Assembly: GCF_014633365.1 (NCBI RefSeq)
Contig: NC_068338.1
Coordinates: 52,959,716-53,023,715, forward strand
Source of the DNA: Diospyros lotus
Lineage: Eukaryota; Streptophyta; Magnoliopsida; Ericales; Ebenaceae
Reading direction: 5' to 3'
Length of the DNA: 64,000 nt
The notes beneath the pieces are model-generated. The model was not told where the DNA came from. It worked only from the letters and a program-made list of their open reading frames with translations, and searched no databases. Below, in pieces: positions 1 through 12,900 of this stretch; positions within the stretch are counted from its first letter, which is position 1, and each line of letters opens with the position of its first letter. A program made the translations under genes and the position numbers.

Positions 1-299
1 ATTGTATTAGATACAAGCATAGTTACGAGGACCTCATATATCTGCTACATTACCAACAACATTTTTCCTCTTCTCTTTTTAACATTATTACATTTTACCA
101 TATTGGGATTCAAGTTCCTTGCTCTCACATACAAGAAATAGCAAAAAATTGTGGGCCCTATATGTTCAAGAAATTGCAGAAAGATTTAGTATAAAATCAA
201 TCATAGATGATTTTTGCTTCTCAAAAAGAGTGTAAAGTACAGTTAAAAAAATAAATTTAATATTTAAATAATTATTAATATTTTATTGTCCTCCAGATT

Positions 300-2660
300 T
301 TGTTAGTGTAAGTTTGTCACCTCCTTTTCTGGTTCCATCCCTGAAGATGAAGCCAAATTTTTAGGAGCATTTAGAGAGGTTGTTGAAAGGAATACCTAGA
401 TGAGAGAATCAGTATAGGAGGTGATTTGAATGGTTGTGCAGTTGAAAAGTTTATAGACATATAGATGTGATTTTGAAGGAAGAAAACAAGGAAATTGCTG
501 TTTTGGATTTTTCTAAGCATATTTTCTCATTATAGTTAATGTCATTTTTAGGAAATGGGATGAACATTTGATCACATGGAATAGAAAAATGTTTTATCAA
601 CTAATCGTATATAAACTTTTTTCTTACAAGGCAAAAGAGCCAACCGTCGCATAAGAACTAATGATATGCCAAAAAGAGTATCTGTCCATGCAATATAGAC
701 TTATTGTCCTTGCCTTCCATATCATAAATGATAAGAGGAAAACTGATAAGAAATGAAACCTAAATATCAAGTGGTGGTGGGATTGACAAGATGAGAAATA
801 ATTTTTACTAAAGTGTACAAGGGAAAGGATTGAATTTTGAAAGGTGGACAATGTTAATATGGCACGAGAGAGTTATTACACTTCAGAATGCACATGAAAA
901 ACTATTATAAGAGAGCCAAAAAGGAAATGTTTTAAATGAAAAAGAATTATGGTTATGGAGTGAGGAGAGACAAGAACTAATTAAAATCAAGAAAGAACTT
1001 GTTTCAAGATTTTGTATATACATGCCCTGTTGAGAAAATTTTAAAGATGTATATTTTGGCTAAAAAGGAAGCAAAGAATTCTGTTGATGAAAGAGGAATT
1101 GGTCAAAGGATTATGAAAACTGTATAATAGATTTTGCTTAAAAGCCAAAGAAATATATGTATGTGTGTGTGTGTAAATTGGCTAAAACAAGAGGAAAAAG
1201 AACTAGGATTTGAGCCAATTGAAGTGTTTAAAAGAAGAAAACCAAAAGGTATTGGTAAATGAGGAAAGATGGAAGGAGTATTTCTTGAAGCTATTCAGTG
1301 AATGTGAAACAAATATATTACTTTGGGATATTTTGATAATCTGGAAGGAGATAGGAATTGCATTTTCTATAGATTTATTTGTTTGAAAACAGTGAAGCAA
1401 ATCATAAAAAAGATGGAGAATTATAAGTAGTTGGATTAGATAATATCCCAATAAAAGCATAAAAATACATGGGAGGAGAGGACATTTTATGGTTACCAAA
1501 ATTATTTAGTGTTATGCTTAAGTCGAAGAGGATGCCTGAAGAATAAGAAAAAAAAAACAGAACTTTGGTGCCGATTTATAAGAATAAAGGATTTGCTTAA
1601 AATTGTGAAAATTACAGAAGGATCAATCTAACAAGCTACAATTAAAAACTTTGGAAAGGGTAATTGGTTAGAGGCTAAAAGAAGAAATTAAGGTGTCTAA
1701 AAATTAATTAGATTTCATGTGAGGCATCTGGGGAAAAAGTTTAGAAATAAATAAAGAGATTTGCATATAGTTTTTCCGTATTTAAATAATGCCTATGACA
1801 AAGTCCTTATAGATGTCTTTCCGAGTCTTTTAAAGAAAAAGGGGGTTAAGTTACTTTTATACAGGTTATTAAAGACATGACTTTTTTAATTACATATTAA
1901 GGATATGTGTTAAGATTTGATAGAGAAGATGTTGTGACTTTTTAAATTATAATTGGATTGCGTTAAGGATCTGCATTTACGTCTTTATCTTTTTGCTTTT
2001 AGTAATGGGTGTATCTTATTTGTACATGACATTGTTTTAGTGCATAAGTCAAAAGATGCCAGTACTAAGGTAGAGAGGTATGGAGGGATAACTTAGAATT
2101 TAGAGGCTTCAAGTTGAATAGAACACAAACCAAATATATAGTGTGTATGTTCAGTAAAAATGGAAGCATCAATGATGTTATGGCAAAACTTGAAGATTAA
2201 GTCATTTCGGGAAAAGATCAATTTAGACATCTAGGTTCAATTATTCTAAAAGACGAGGAGATTGTTGAGAATGTACTCATAGAATGATAAGCTGTAAACG
2301 CTAACATGTGCAAACTATGAGTATAATTGGGATAAGAATGTTATCTTAGATGCGTGGCCATATACAAAAAAAAAGAGATTATTTGTATTAAGATCAGAGG
2401 GCTCTTTTTGAGGATAAGATGTGTGGAACATAATTAAAATGGTTTGGTCATTTGAGAAACAAATTAATAAATGCTCCTTTGAGGATATTGGATTAAACAA
2501 AAGAAGTTTGTACAAAAGGAATAGATAGAGGAAGACCAAGAAAATTTTGATGAGAAACTCTTAGGCATGATTTAGATTATAAAGGATCTACATAATTATG
2601 GATAAAGATGATTAGCAGGTTAGAATCCATGTACCCTCATATAGTGGGATTTGAGGTTTG
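300..2660 (+). mobile_element. decayed RTE-type LINE (endonuclease to RT C-terminus)
   Basis: Frame-shifted fragments read in order as a plant non-LTR element. An endonuclease-like stretch lies near 320-830, with a GDLNG-like motif near 423 and a KWW-type motif near 765. The RT part follows at about 1560-1700, reading like YKNKG followed by CENYR, with AYDKV near 1790. The end of the RT ORF comes at 2440-2590, with a WFGHLRN-like motif near 2447 and a GRPRK motif near 2530. Stops and frameshifts occur throughout, so it is inactive. Its 3' end abuts sequence homologous to the long intron of the CID gene downstream, so it probably sits inside that intron of the upstream CID copy. The 5' end is not defined. 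Confidence 0.75.
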
Positions 2661-4090
2661 GTTTCCTGTTACTGTTATGTATTTTCATCCTAGTGATATT
2701 TATTATTTGCCAGTTTATATTACTTTCAGTATATTTGGTGTTAGCTTCCAAATGTTTATTTTAAATTTTTGATAGATAAGATTTGTTAACCAAATATTTT
2801 AGTAACTACTTAAAAGTCTCAGTTTCTTGGTTCTATAAACAATGACAACAATCATAAGCCTTATGCCTACATGAATTCTAGACTTCCAACCATCTCTATA
2901 CCCAGCCAAATCAATTTGAAGGTCACTATATCCCGTGTCATGTTTAGGGTTTTGTAGGATGATTTCTGCAAGAGGTGTCCCTTAGTACACAACACTCCCT
3001 GCTTTATGAGGATCGGGAGGGAGTTGTTTTTATAGTCATTCTTGATTAGAAAATAGAATTATTAAAATTTAATTGTTTATATTAGTATTAAGGTTTTATT
3101 TAAATTATTTATTTGTATGACTTTTATTTATTTGTTATGGTAATTATAACTAGGGGTAATTATCTCTTAGGTGTGATTTTATCTTATGATTTAATTAGAA
3201 ATCACGCCTTTGATGATTTGAACACAATTGATGATTTTCTCTCCCAGATTTCTCTCTACTCTCTTTTTCTCTTGATTCTTTCTCTATTTCTTAAGCTTCT
3301 TCTTCCCTTGATTTCTTCTCTTTGTCTTCAAATTTCTGGTCCTTCTACTGTTCTATATCACTTACCCCTGTTCTGGAAAGAGGCTAGATGATTTATGTAA
3401 ATCAATAAAATTTTTACAAATGGAAAATTTGACTGTAATAATCACCAAAAAAAATAGTTGACACTAAAATTTGGTAGATGTAAAAAGACAATGCAAACGT
3501 GTGGAAAAGGAAAAGCTGCTACTATTGTCTTCATAAAGTTCCAGTTAAATTGAGCATTAAATAAAATAGAAAATGAGTCTCTTTGGTGATAGAGTAAGAG
3601 TCCTTTATAAAAAGAGTCATTGCAACTTTAAAGGTCTCGTCTCAAGATGCTCAATCATTTGTGTTTGGTTATGCATATTGTGCTATGCTAGTTTGCATTG
3701 GCATTTGGTTGAACCAATTTGTGAGTATCAGTCATTAATCACAACATTTTACCCTAGAAGACCTTCAAGTTGTTGATTATTATAGCTTGACAATGGCAAT
3801 TTGTGATTTGGTTTTATTATTTGGTTTGGTTAGTTAGTGTGGCTGGATGTATTAGTCAACTCTGCTTTCTTGTAATCTAATGGTCTTTGTTCTTTTCTAT
3901 AGTTCTGCTGATTATATCAAAGCTTCATTCATGTGATTGTGAAATCATTTAACTTGCTTTTCCTGTCTTTTTCCTTTTTAAGTGATGTCCGCCTCTTCTT
4001 TTTTTAATTGTTCTATTTTTGAGTGACAAGAAAACACTCAGCTTAAGGATAGGTACAGCTATGTTAGTACTTTTTTCGAGTGTTTTTTTT

Positions 4091-4121
<31 letters not shown>

Positions 4122-4830
4122 GGGAGAGGTTGTGCTTGTGCACTTATGTGAGAGAGATCATTTTGCTATCCTAGAGTAATGACTCGGCAGTATTAGTGGC
4201 AGCAAAAAGGTTTTATCCCTTTCTGTTTGTCATACCAGGAACATGCTTATGTTTACTCTTTGCAGTTCGAGAGTACTCATCCTGCCCTTGACTCCATCTC
4301 TGACTGGGCATTTGCATGTACTTGTACTTGTTGTGACATCCTCTGGTTTTTGAAATATTTTCAATCTTTGTGGCCTACTATCTTGTGCAACTCGATCATC
4401 TGTGGTTTCAACTTGTGCACTGCAGTTTTCTACCATTTTGGAGAGACTCTTATGATTTCGTGGGTACCAACAGTGGGAAAATTTAAGTTACTTTGCAAAT
4501 ACACGACAAAATGTTAGATTTAAGGGGTTTTTGTGAATGCACTTGTGAATAAAGTTTTTTTTTTTTTTCCCCTATTGAATTTGACTATAAGTGCTATTGC
4601 AGGAACCCTTAAGTACATGAGCTTTGTTTTTTAGATTGCATTTGGCTCTGTTTAAATGACATCTAGGGTGCCCTAGTTTAGTTGATGAAAATATTTAGGC
4701 TGAAAATAAGTGAGCTGCTGCAAATTGAATATGTCATTGAAGCGTGATTGATTGTTGATGTGGTTGATTAAGGTGGGTCATAAGCAGGTAGTCTTTGCTT
4801 CCAGGGATACTTTCGCAAGAGGTCATAATT

Positions 4831-5175
4831 TGTTAGGACACCATTAGTCATACTTATCAGAGGCGTGAAAGAAGGGGGGCAACAGGGGCAGCCAGGGAAA
4901 ATGACTCAAGGGCAAAAGAGTCCAATTCAGTTAGGGAGGGAATATCCACTCATGTGGCTGCAATGGAATGAGGATTATGTATAAAAGGGGAGGGGAAAGG
5001 AGAAAGGATTTGGAAAATTTTGGAAGAAGTTGTGGGAGAGATAAGGCCCTCTCGAATAGGCCGATTTTGTTTTTCCTTTGCGTGTATACGTTCTTAGCTA
5101 TTGATGTAAACCTTGATTAAAGAATTTCCTACTGTTCTATTACTGAATTCAATCAGAAATGTAAGGGTTCTATCA
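4831..5175 (+). mobile_element. solo LTR, 345 bp
   Basis: The element begins TGTTAGGAC and ends CTATCA (TG...CA termini) and is flanked by a perfect 5-bp target duplication, TAATT, at 4826-4830 and 5176-5180. Inside, TGTATAAAAGGGG near 4978 is a promoter-like TATA box and is followed by the GA-rich stretch common in Ty3/gypsy LTRs. No internal retroelement region adjoins it, so it is a solo LTR left by LTR-LTR recombination. It is absent from the paralogous intron near 17.7 kb, so it arrived after the duplication. The superfamily is inferred. Confidence 0.75.
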
Positions 5176-5368
5176 TAATTCTATATATTTCAAAGGATTC
5201 CTATCTTGGCCATAAGCAGTTCCCCTATTCCTAGGGCTGGGCCTTGCAGAATCAGACATAAACTTCATTGTTATCTCTGTACGGTCCTTCACAAAAGTTC
5301 CCAGAGCTTCTGGGCTGATAATGATGCTGTGCCTCTGAGGCCATTATGAAGCATATTTCTCCAATTTA

Positions 5369-6020
5369 GGTGATGTTTCTTCTTGTAGTTGTGTTTCCAT
5401 GTTGTACGGGCTGGGTTCATAATATCAACTATGTGATGGAATGCGATCATATCAAATATCTTCATTGCCTGCAATCTTATGAAGCTTTTTCATATAAGAT
5501 GGTATTGGAACTTTATCTCATAATTTTGTCATTGGAGGGTTGCTCCAAGAAGGGCATCTGGTGTAAAATTTTGCCTAATTGTTCTTTTGCATGGATTTTT
5601 ATTGTCAATGTAATTTTTAGAAGTCAATTGATATTATTAACGTCATTCTATCGACCCTAACTTGATTAGGATAAGGTATAGTTAATGATGAGGAGGAGGT
5701 GATGTTTCTTTCTTGTGCCATGTTTCCATGTTGTGTAAGTTGGTTTCACAATATCAACTATGCGATGGAACATGGCCATATCAGTTTTCTTTATTTACCG
5801 CCATCTCATGAAACTTTTCCATATGAAGAGGGTGTTGGAACTTTATCTTATCATTCTCTCGCTCGAGTGGGTTGCATTAGAAAGGGCATCCGGTTTAAAA
5901 TTTTGCCGCATTCTTCTTTTGCATGGTTTTGTAATATCAGACTTTTAGAATTCAATTGATATTATGAATGCCATGCCACCAACCTTAACTTGGGATAAGA
6001 TGTAGTTGATGATAATGAGG
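5369..6020. repeat. two-copy tandem repeat, about 325 bp per unit
   Basis: The units 5369-5698 and 5699-about 6020 share long blocks: GTGATGTTTCTT at the start, AATATCAACTATG, GGAACTTTATCT, AAAATTTTGCC, and GAAGTCAATTGATATTAT or GAATTCAATTGATATTAT near the end. They have diverged by roughly a fifth. The paralogous intron near 17.71 kb goes straight from TTTAGGTGATG into the sequence that follows the second unit. The array was therefore gained here or lost there. Confidence 0.8.
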
Positions 6021-7301
6021 TGATGCTTCTTTCTCCTTGGGAAGTGCAATCTCATCATTGAAAGAGAAAAACTGATGGAGCAATTTTTGTCCTGCTGCTC
6101 CATTTAGTGTAGAAAAGAAGGAACAACCATTATGGATGAGCATTAAGCTCACTTTGAAGCCCTTATACCTCTTGCATCTTATTGGTACAGCAGTTGTATG
6201 TGATTCTTCAAGTAGTTAGCAGTCATAGAGATGTGTAGGATCCATATCGAGTTCCTATCCTTTTATTCAGTTAGAATTTGCATCTCCTTCTACTCATTTT
6301 ATTATTATTATTATGCATTGGTTGGAGTGCCTCGTAGCTGGCTAGTAACTTGAATTCCTTTCCCTGAAGTTAGGAATTATCATTATGTTTCTATCTTATT
6401 CTTTGACTGCCATATTGCTAGTGTCACTGAAGGCAATGGACATCAATTTGTGATTCACATCATTTGTGGTTCCATGTATACTCCTGTTTGGCGCATTGTC
6501 ATTCTTAGTTTCCATTTTCGGAATTTTGGAAATAGAAATAGAAAAAGGCCTTTGATTGCTTGTTTTCATGTCTTAAAAAAAAATTGAAAAATTGAAAACC
6601 TTTGGAACAAATGAGTTCTCACAATTTCCATTTTGGTCCCACTCTTTTCTTCTCACTATCTCTGTTGTCTCCCTTCAATGACCAGCAAACTCATGGGTCT
6701 CTCTCTCTCCCCAATGGCAACTTCCAGACAGGTCTGGGAGTAAAAGCAACTTTGAGCACAATTTGGGAGTTGTCGGGCAATTCCCGCCAGCGGTGGATAA
6801 GTCAGAAGAAGAGGGAAGGAAGAAAAAAAAAAAAAAATCAAAGCGGAACCAAAAATAAAATAAACTTATTAAACATGTTAAGTTATTGTTTTTCCAAGTA
6901 GAAATGGAAACTCAACACACACACAAAAAAAACAAAAAAAGCCCCAAATCTTCCAGCATTCACTGATTTTAGCTTCTGTAAAATCATTTGCAATATCTTT
7001 TACTTGGTATCCACAGCTTTACCAAATCAGCTGTCTGCTTTTTGTTGATGGCACTATGGAGCTGGTGGGTGTGACTTGCCTACGATTATATTCTTAGTCC
7101 CAGAGTTCAGTTTCTTGCATTATGCTGTGAATGCACCTCTGATTACTGTTTTATTATTTTTTATATATAGAAATAGGTCCTTATTGTAGATAATTATTAT
7201 TTATTCTTTCATCATCATTTTCAGCCTTGGCCGCAGATTGATCAATGATATAATTCTGTTCTTAAAGCTGGAACTTTATGCTGTGCTGTGTTCTTTTGTA
7301 G

Positions 7302-7551
7302 GCCGAGAGTGCAATTGATGCTTTGAACTGTAGCGGTGCAGTTTTGGGTTCACTGCCTATAAGGTTGGTTTTTTGATCTCTGTGTGTAATTTCTTCCAAT
7401 CGATCCCATCACTTTTCTCATTTCCCTTCCCTTCCCTTCCCTTTTACTGTATTAGATTGCCTTTTTGGTTAAATTTGTCTTGCAATTATGCAGGGTAAGC
7501 CCATCAAAGACGCCAGTTCGGCCCCGGGCTCCTCGTGCGCTGATGCACTGA
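7302..7551 (+). CDS. CID: 3' end of upstream CID-type PABP-interacting protein gene (last two exons)
   Basis: Exon 7302-7363 follows a TTTTGTAG acceptor and exon 7494-7551 follows ATTATGCAG. They encode [20 protein letters not shown] and then a tail reading [12 protein letters not shown] and ending ALMH. This is the second half of RRM2 plus the conserved basic C-terminus of the CID8-13 group of PAM2-RRM proteins. Exon lengths (62 and 58 nt), phase and the 3' flank match the complete copy at 9970-18954, so the two are tandem duplicates. Exons 1-8 are not visible. They may lie left of the window, beyond the LINE, or be lost. The visible exons have intact frames and splice sites. Confidence 0.85.
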
Positions 7552-9556
7552 GTGCCCTTGTCTCGTTTCTTCTGAACTGATCTGCTGCCGATGGATGTAT
7601 CTACATATACATAGATATATATAGAAACTGAGGGTGCTTGCGAGTCGCGGCACCTTAGAACTAGACTTTGGTCCATGGTGTGTTTGCCCAAGTATCTGTC
7701 GCCTATAGATAGAGTCGATATGGCTTGTTCTTTTCGCGTATAGAGTTTGGTCTTGTTTCTAGGCTCAAGTCATCTTGATCTGTGTTGAATTAGTATTCCG
7801 GGATTCTGTAGGCTTTTGATCCCAAGTGACTGATCTTTTGTCAATACGCTTCTTCTAACCTATGATGATGACTATGCGGATTCTCTTGAAAGACTGATTT
7901 TACTAGTTATCCTCCCCATATCTGGATCTGATCTCCCTCTTGCTTTGCTCCTTCTTGGAAAACTAGAAATTGGGCACCAATATTTGTTGCTTTACAAACA
8001 AGCACCCTTAGTATTACCAATGCATTGAAATCACTTGAAAGGCGTGGGCAAATTTGCAGCTGAATTGGGTCCTCGTCTGTTGTCGTTTGTGATGGGACAG
8101 GGCGGTATTGGGTATTCTTCTAACCTAGTAGTAGTCAAAGCTGCTCGCAGCTCCTCAACGTGTGAGACTTAGAAAGCAGGAAATGCCAACAACGTCCCTT
8201 TGACATTCAAATTTGGAAGCAGTGGTCGCTCTGTTGAATTCATTCGTTCAACTCACACCACCACACGAGAGAGTTCCCAATGTAACGCGACCTTTTTGCA
8301 CGGTTAATTTGACCAACCCACGCCCCCCGGAATTTTGTACTACGAATGACGACACCCTTAATTCCGATTTTGATCAATTTTCTCTCTCTGACTATCTAAT
8401 TTTACCACAATTAAAAATTCTTCCATACAGTCACACAATACGTGTTGTCACTCATGCATTGGTTTAGTGCATTGTCGTAATGTAAGTGTAAGTTACAGAA
8501 CATAAGATTTCTTTCTGTGGTAATTTATAGTTAATTTTAAGTGTAATATAATGATTTTACTTAAAATTAATAATAAATTTTATTTACTGTGGTAATTTAT
8601 AGTTAATTTTAAATATGATTTTATATATTTATGTATACTACATTAATTTATCAATTTTGTCCCAAGATATATCATTTTCCTAGCTATTTGAAATAAATGG
8701 GTCTTAATAGATTGGATTGAATGACAGAAAATATGTAATTTTTATGAGAAACATATAACTTCTGTATGCTTTAAATAAATATTCTCTACACCCAAATAGT
8801 ATATAAAGCACATGCACTGTCAATTTTGTAGTTCCATTTTTTTTTAAAAAAAATATAAGGTGGAAAATATGATTTATTTATTAACTGTAAAGTTTTTAAA
8901 AAATATAATTTACGTATATATAAATATATTAAGTTTAAATGGTCGTTCAAGTGTTCGAGATCTATATTTAAGAATTTCAAACTATGAGTTTTGAGTCTTA
9001 ATTATACATCTCGGTTAAAAGAATTTTTTGAGTTCTAATTATATCCATTTCCACAACACACCAACTTTAGTCTTTGACAGATTATACAATCAGAATAGAA
9101 GACATAAAAGTTAATTAAAAACTTAAGTTATAATGTTTGATTTCCTTTTTGTGAATTATAATGTTGAATAAACATCAAATATTTTGTTTTTGAGACTTTA
9201 CATTTAAACTTTTGTGAGATTAATTTTATTTTATTTTATTTTTTTAGATTTACGATGGTTTATAATAAAAAATATTATTTTAATGGTCAGACAATCAATA
9301 TACTTACAATTTCAAACGAGGACCCGAAGGGCTGATTAATTCTATTAAACAGTCAGTCTTTTAATAGGCAAAAATTATATGAACCTAAAATGAAATATTA
9401 AAATCCGAGGGGTGTAAATGAAAGTAATCCAAACTACAAGGACGTCCATCAAATTTAATCTGAGATTAAAATAATGGATTTGGAAGCGTCCTGAGTTCAT
9501 CATTTTGGACCGGTGTGAAGAAAAACGGATGATCCGAAGGACGCCCCAACTGGCGC
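7552..9556. other. intergenic spacer between the CID copies
   Basis: The first 700 bases are 3' flank that still aligns with the 3' flank of the downstream copy, for example 7666-7760 with 19065-19165 and 8165-8230 with 19990-20050. The common end of the duplicated unit is therefore near 8280 and 20080. After that the sequence is AT-rich. A short direct repeat (CTGTGGTAATTTATAGTTAA) occurs at about 8515 and 8588. No coding potential is seen. Confidence 0.6.
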
Positions 9557-9578
9557 TCTCTCTCTCTCTCTCTCGCGA

Positions 9579-9586
9579 TATATAAA
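9579..9586 (+). promoter_or_regulatory. probable TATA box of the CID gene
   Basis: TATATAAA directly follows a (CT)n tract at about 9556-9574, a usual plant core-promoter arrangement. Transcription would start near 9610, giving a leader of about 350 nt. That leader holds a six-codon upstream ORF (ATG at 9733, stop at 9751-9753) and a possible 106-bp intron (donor CAGAG|GTATTT after 9765, acceptor CTGATCAG ending at 9871). No transcript data were available. Confidence 0.5.
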
Positions 9587-9892
9587 GTCTTTTTCCATCA
9601 GCTGACTCAGTAAAAGCAATAGAATAGAAGGAAAAGTTGGAGGTGCTATCGGTTTCGCCCCTCCCTTCTCTTCACTTCTCCTCTTTGTTTTTGCTTTGAT
9701 TATCGTCGCACTTTGGTAATCTAATCTCATCAATGGAAAGGATTTTAGACTGATCACAACCAGAGGTATTTCGTTGCGTCTTCTTCTGATTTTCCCCCCA
9801 TCAATTTTGTTTTCGGAGGAATGTATGTTTTTAATTTTCCTATCTGGTAAAATTTCTGTTTGGCTGATCAGAAAATTTTCGCAGAAGTAAAT

Positions 9893-9923
9893 CGGGGGGG
9901 TGGGGGGGGGGGAGAGAGAGAGG
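9893..9923 (+). promoter_or_regulatory. G-run/GA-run in the CID 5' leader
   Basis: A run of G's broken by a single T (G7-T-G11 or so) is followed by alternating GA, ending about 47 nt before the start codon. Such a tract can form G-quadruplexes in RNA, which is a general property and not shown here. The reading frames across it begin with TTG, not ATG, so ATG 9970 remains the first good start. Confidence 0.45.
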
Positions 9924-9969
9924 GAGAAGGAGAATTTTGGGTTTCAGCGAGTGTCGGGGAGGTTCGATC

Positions 9970-12900
9970 ATGGCGGTGGTTGAGAATGCCGGGATCAACG
10001 TCGGGGGAGCAAATCGGACTGACTCGCACGCCGATGTTGATCAATCCAAGACGAATCACGCAAGGTCAAACGACCAGAGTTTCCAGACGATGGTTCACCA
10101 GCAACAGCAGAAAGTGAGCTCAAACGGTGCTATGAATCACAAGCCTCAAATGACTTTAGCTCCGCACGGTGGAACCAACGGGAACGGTGGAGTACAGGCT
10201 CACCAGTTGGTGCCAAACAGCGTCGAATTGGGCAGCAACGGAGACGATGGCAGCGAGGGTTTCAAGCAGAAGATGAGGGATTTGGAGGAAATGCTGTCCA
10301 AGTTGAACCCTATGGCTGAAGAGTTTGTGCCTCCATCACTTTCCAATCACAAAACTTTACTACCCTCTGGTGGTCATCTGAGTTATACTAACAATTTTGG
10401 GATGCAAATTAACCCTGGCATTGCCAATGGAAATACTGCCAGACGGGTATATATTCTTCATCCGCTCTTACTTTACATGCTTCGATTGGATTGCTTATTT
10501 TAGTAACTCAAGGCAGTAGTTGGATCAATTGATTTTTGGAGAACGTGAGAGAGTAAAGTAGGACCGGAAGTTTCTTTCTTTCCTTTCTTTCCCACAATAT
10601 TTTTGACAAGCTATAATGGACAATTAATTGCTTTATTTAATTTACCTGCTCTCCGGCATATTACTTCCTTAGCTTTTCAGTTTGCTGATGGTTTTAGTTT
10701 TTAATTTCTATGTTTATTGTTTAGAAGAAGAATAACTATACTAATGGGAAGAGAAGGATGAATAGCCGTACCAGCATGGCTCAGAGAGATGAGGTGATTA
10801 GGAGGACCGTGTATGTGTCTGACATCGATCATCAGGTAATGATTAAGATGGTTATTCTTGTGTAGTTTTTTGCCTGTGAAGATGTTTGACAATTTCCTGC
10901 TTTACTTTCAATATAGGTTACTGAAGAACAACTTGCAGGTCTCTTTATTAGTTGTGGACAGGTAAAGTGCGATTCTGTTTGGTCACATTGATTGGTGGAA
11001 AGCTGCAGTATGAATAATTATTTCTCCTCTTTTTTATTGAAGGCGGTTTACTTCCGTGTTTGTATATGAATAACTATTTCTCCTCTTTTTGATTGAAGGT
11101 GGTTGACTGCCGTGTTTGTGGTGACCCAAATTCTGTTCTTCGTTTTGCCTTTATTGAGTTCACTGATGAGGGTACTTTGATGACTTTGTTTATCTGATAT
11201 TGCCATCCCCTTGCTTGAGATATCGTTGACAAATTTGGGTACTGTTGCACTTAAAATAACTGCAGAAGGTGCAAGGAATGCTTTGAGTCTGGCAGGGACT
11301 ATGCTTGGATATTATCCAGTCAGGGTGCTGCCTTCAAAAACTGCAATTGCACCTGTTAATCCAACATTTTTACCACGGGTGAGAAATCCTTCTATCAGTT
11401 TATGTGCTTATAATATGCATTCTAGGAGTTTAATTCCTGTAAACATCATGCTGACACAATTTTCATATTGAATTCTTGTATGGTGCTTTTAGTCTGAAGA
11501 TGAACGAGAGATGTGTGCAAGGACTATTTATTGTACAAACATTGATAAGAAGGTAATTTCTAAAGTGTGACGTCTACTATTTATGTGTAACGAGCATTGA
11601 GGGCACATTCTTATAGTCCAAATGTTTGTCTGACACAGGTTACCCAAGCTGATGTCAAGCTCTTTTTTGAATCCTTTTGTGGAGAGGTTAGTGGCTGCTA
11701 ATGTGAAAGTTTGACATCCTTGCTCTTTCCTAAATTCCTAATCGTTTGTTGTGGAAACCTTTTATGCCATAGGTTCAGCGCTTAAGGTTGCTGGGAGACT
11801 ATCATCATTCTACTCGAATTGCTTTTGTAGAGTTTGTAATGGTATACACGAGGCTCCTAATTTTATTGCTTGACATGCTTATACGTGAATGCATGGCCTC
11901 TTTTCCTCTCATCTAGTTTCTAGGCAATAATAATATATTGTTCTCTTTTATTCATGTCCATTATATGCATATTTATTTACCAATATTTGTTATACCTTTT
12001 TGACCCTTTTAATTGCATGATTTGTGTATTTTCATCTGATTAATTTATTATTTTCTAGTTTATATTTCTTTTTACTATATTTGGTGTTGGCCTTTAGGAG
12101 TTTATTTTGAATTTTGGATTGATAAGATTTGTAAACTGGAGATTTTTGTAACTGCGTGAGGGGCCTGTTTTTTGTTTCTATAAAAAAAATCACTGTTTTT
12201 TTTTGGGGGGGGGTGGGGGGGAGGGGGATTATAAAGTTAGATGATTTCTGCATATCGTTAAATTTTTAGAAATGGTAAATTTGTCTGCATATATTACTAA
12301 TAAAATAATTAATGCTTTAATTTGTTGGATATAAAAAGAAAATGTGAAACGTGGAGAAGGAAGAGGTGCTACTTTTGTGTATATAAAGTTCTAGTTAAAG
12401 TCTCTTTGGCGATAGAGTTAGGGTTCTTTCTAAAACTGTTTTTGGAATTAAAGATTTAAACTCAAGATTCTCAACCATTTGTGGGCATGCATATCATGTT
12501 ATGCTCTCAGGTTTTGTTTGGATCCATATTTTGGTTAGACCATCTTATGAGTATGAATTAGTGATCATGATGTTATATCTTTCCAAATTCAAGCTCTAGA
12601 AGACCTTTTTGAGTTGTCAATCATTATAGTTTGATAATTTGCAACTTGTGATTTGGTTTTATACTTTCGGTTGGTTAGTTGATATGGGTGGATGTGTTGG
12701 TCAAATGTACTTTATTGTAAACTAAAGGCCTTTACGAAGTTCTGCCTGAATTTATCTATTTAATATGTTTGCTTTTACTTTTTGATGGTTCAATTGATTA
12801 TATCATATGATTGTGAAATAATTTAATGTGCTTTTCCTTTTCTCATTCTGTCCTTTTTCTTTTGAAATTGTTATACTTTTGAATCACTTCTTTAGAAAAC

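Larger units (their letters stand above)
2661..7301 (+). other. intron of the upstream CID copy (homologous to intron 8 of the downstream copy)
   Basis: No exon is seen here. From about 2675 the sequence aligns by eye with the downstream intron. 2680-2860 matches 12030-12190, 3400-3950 matches 12260-12830, and 6020-7300 matches 17715-18660, up to the acceptor of the penultimate exon. Between these blocks lie copy-specific insertions: a solo LTR at 4831-5175 and a two-copy tandem repeat at 5369-6020. A T-run/G-run tract lies at about 4081-4124. Short open frames here show no family resemblance. Confidence 0.7.

Noticed and set aside
7452..7691. 79-aa frame on the minus strand
   Set aside because: It is the antisense shadow of the last CID exon and its 3' flank.
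9860..10117. 85-codon frame overlapping the CID start
   Set aside because: It begins at TTG, not ATG, runs through the G-run and overlaps exon 1 in another frame; no family features.
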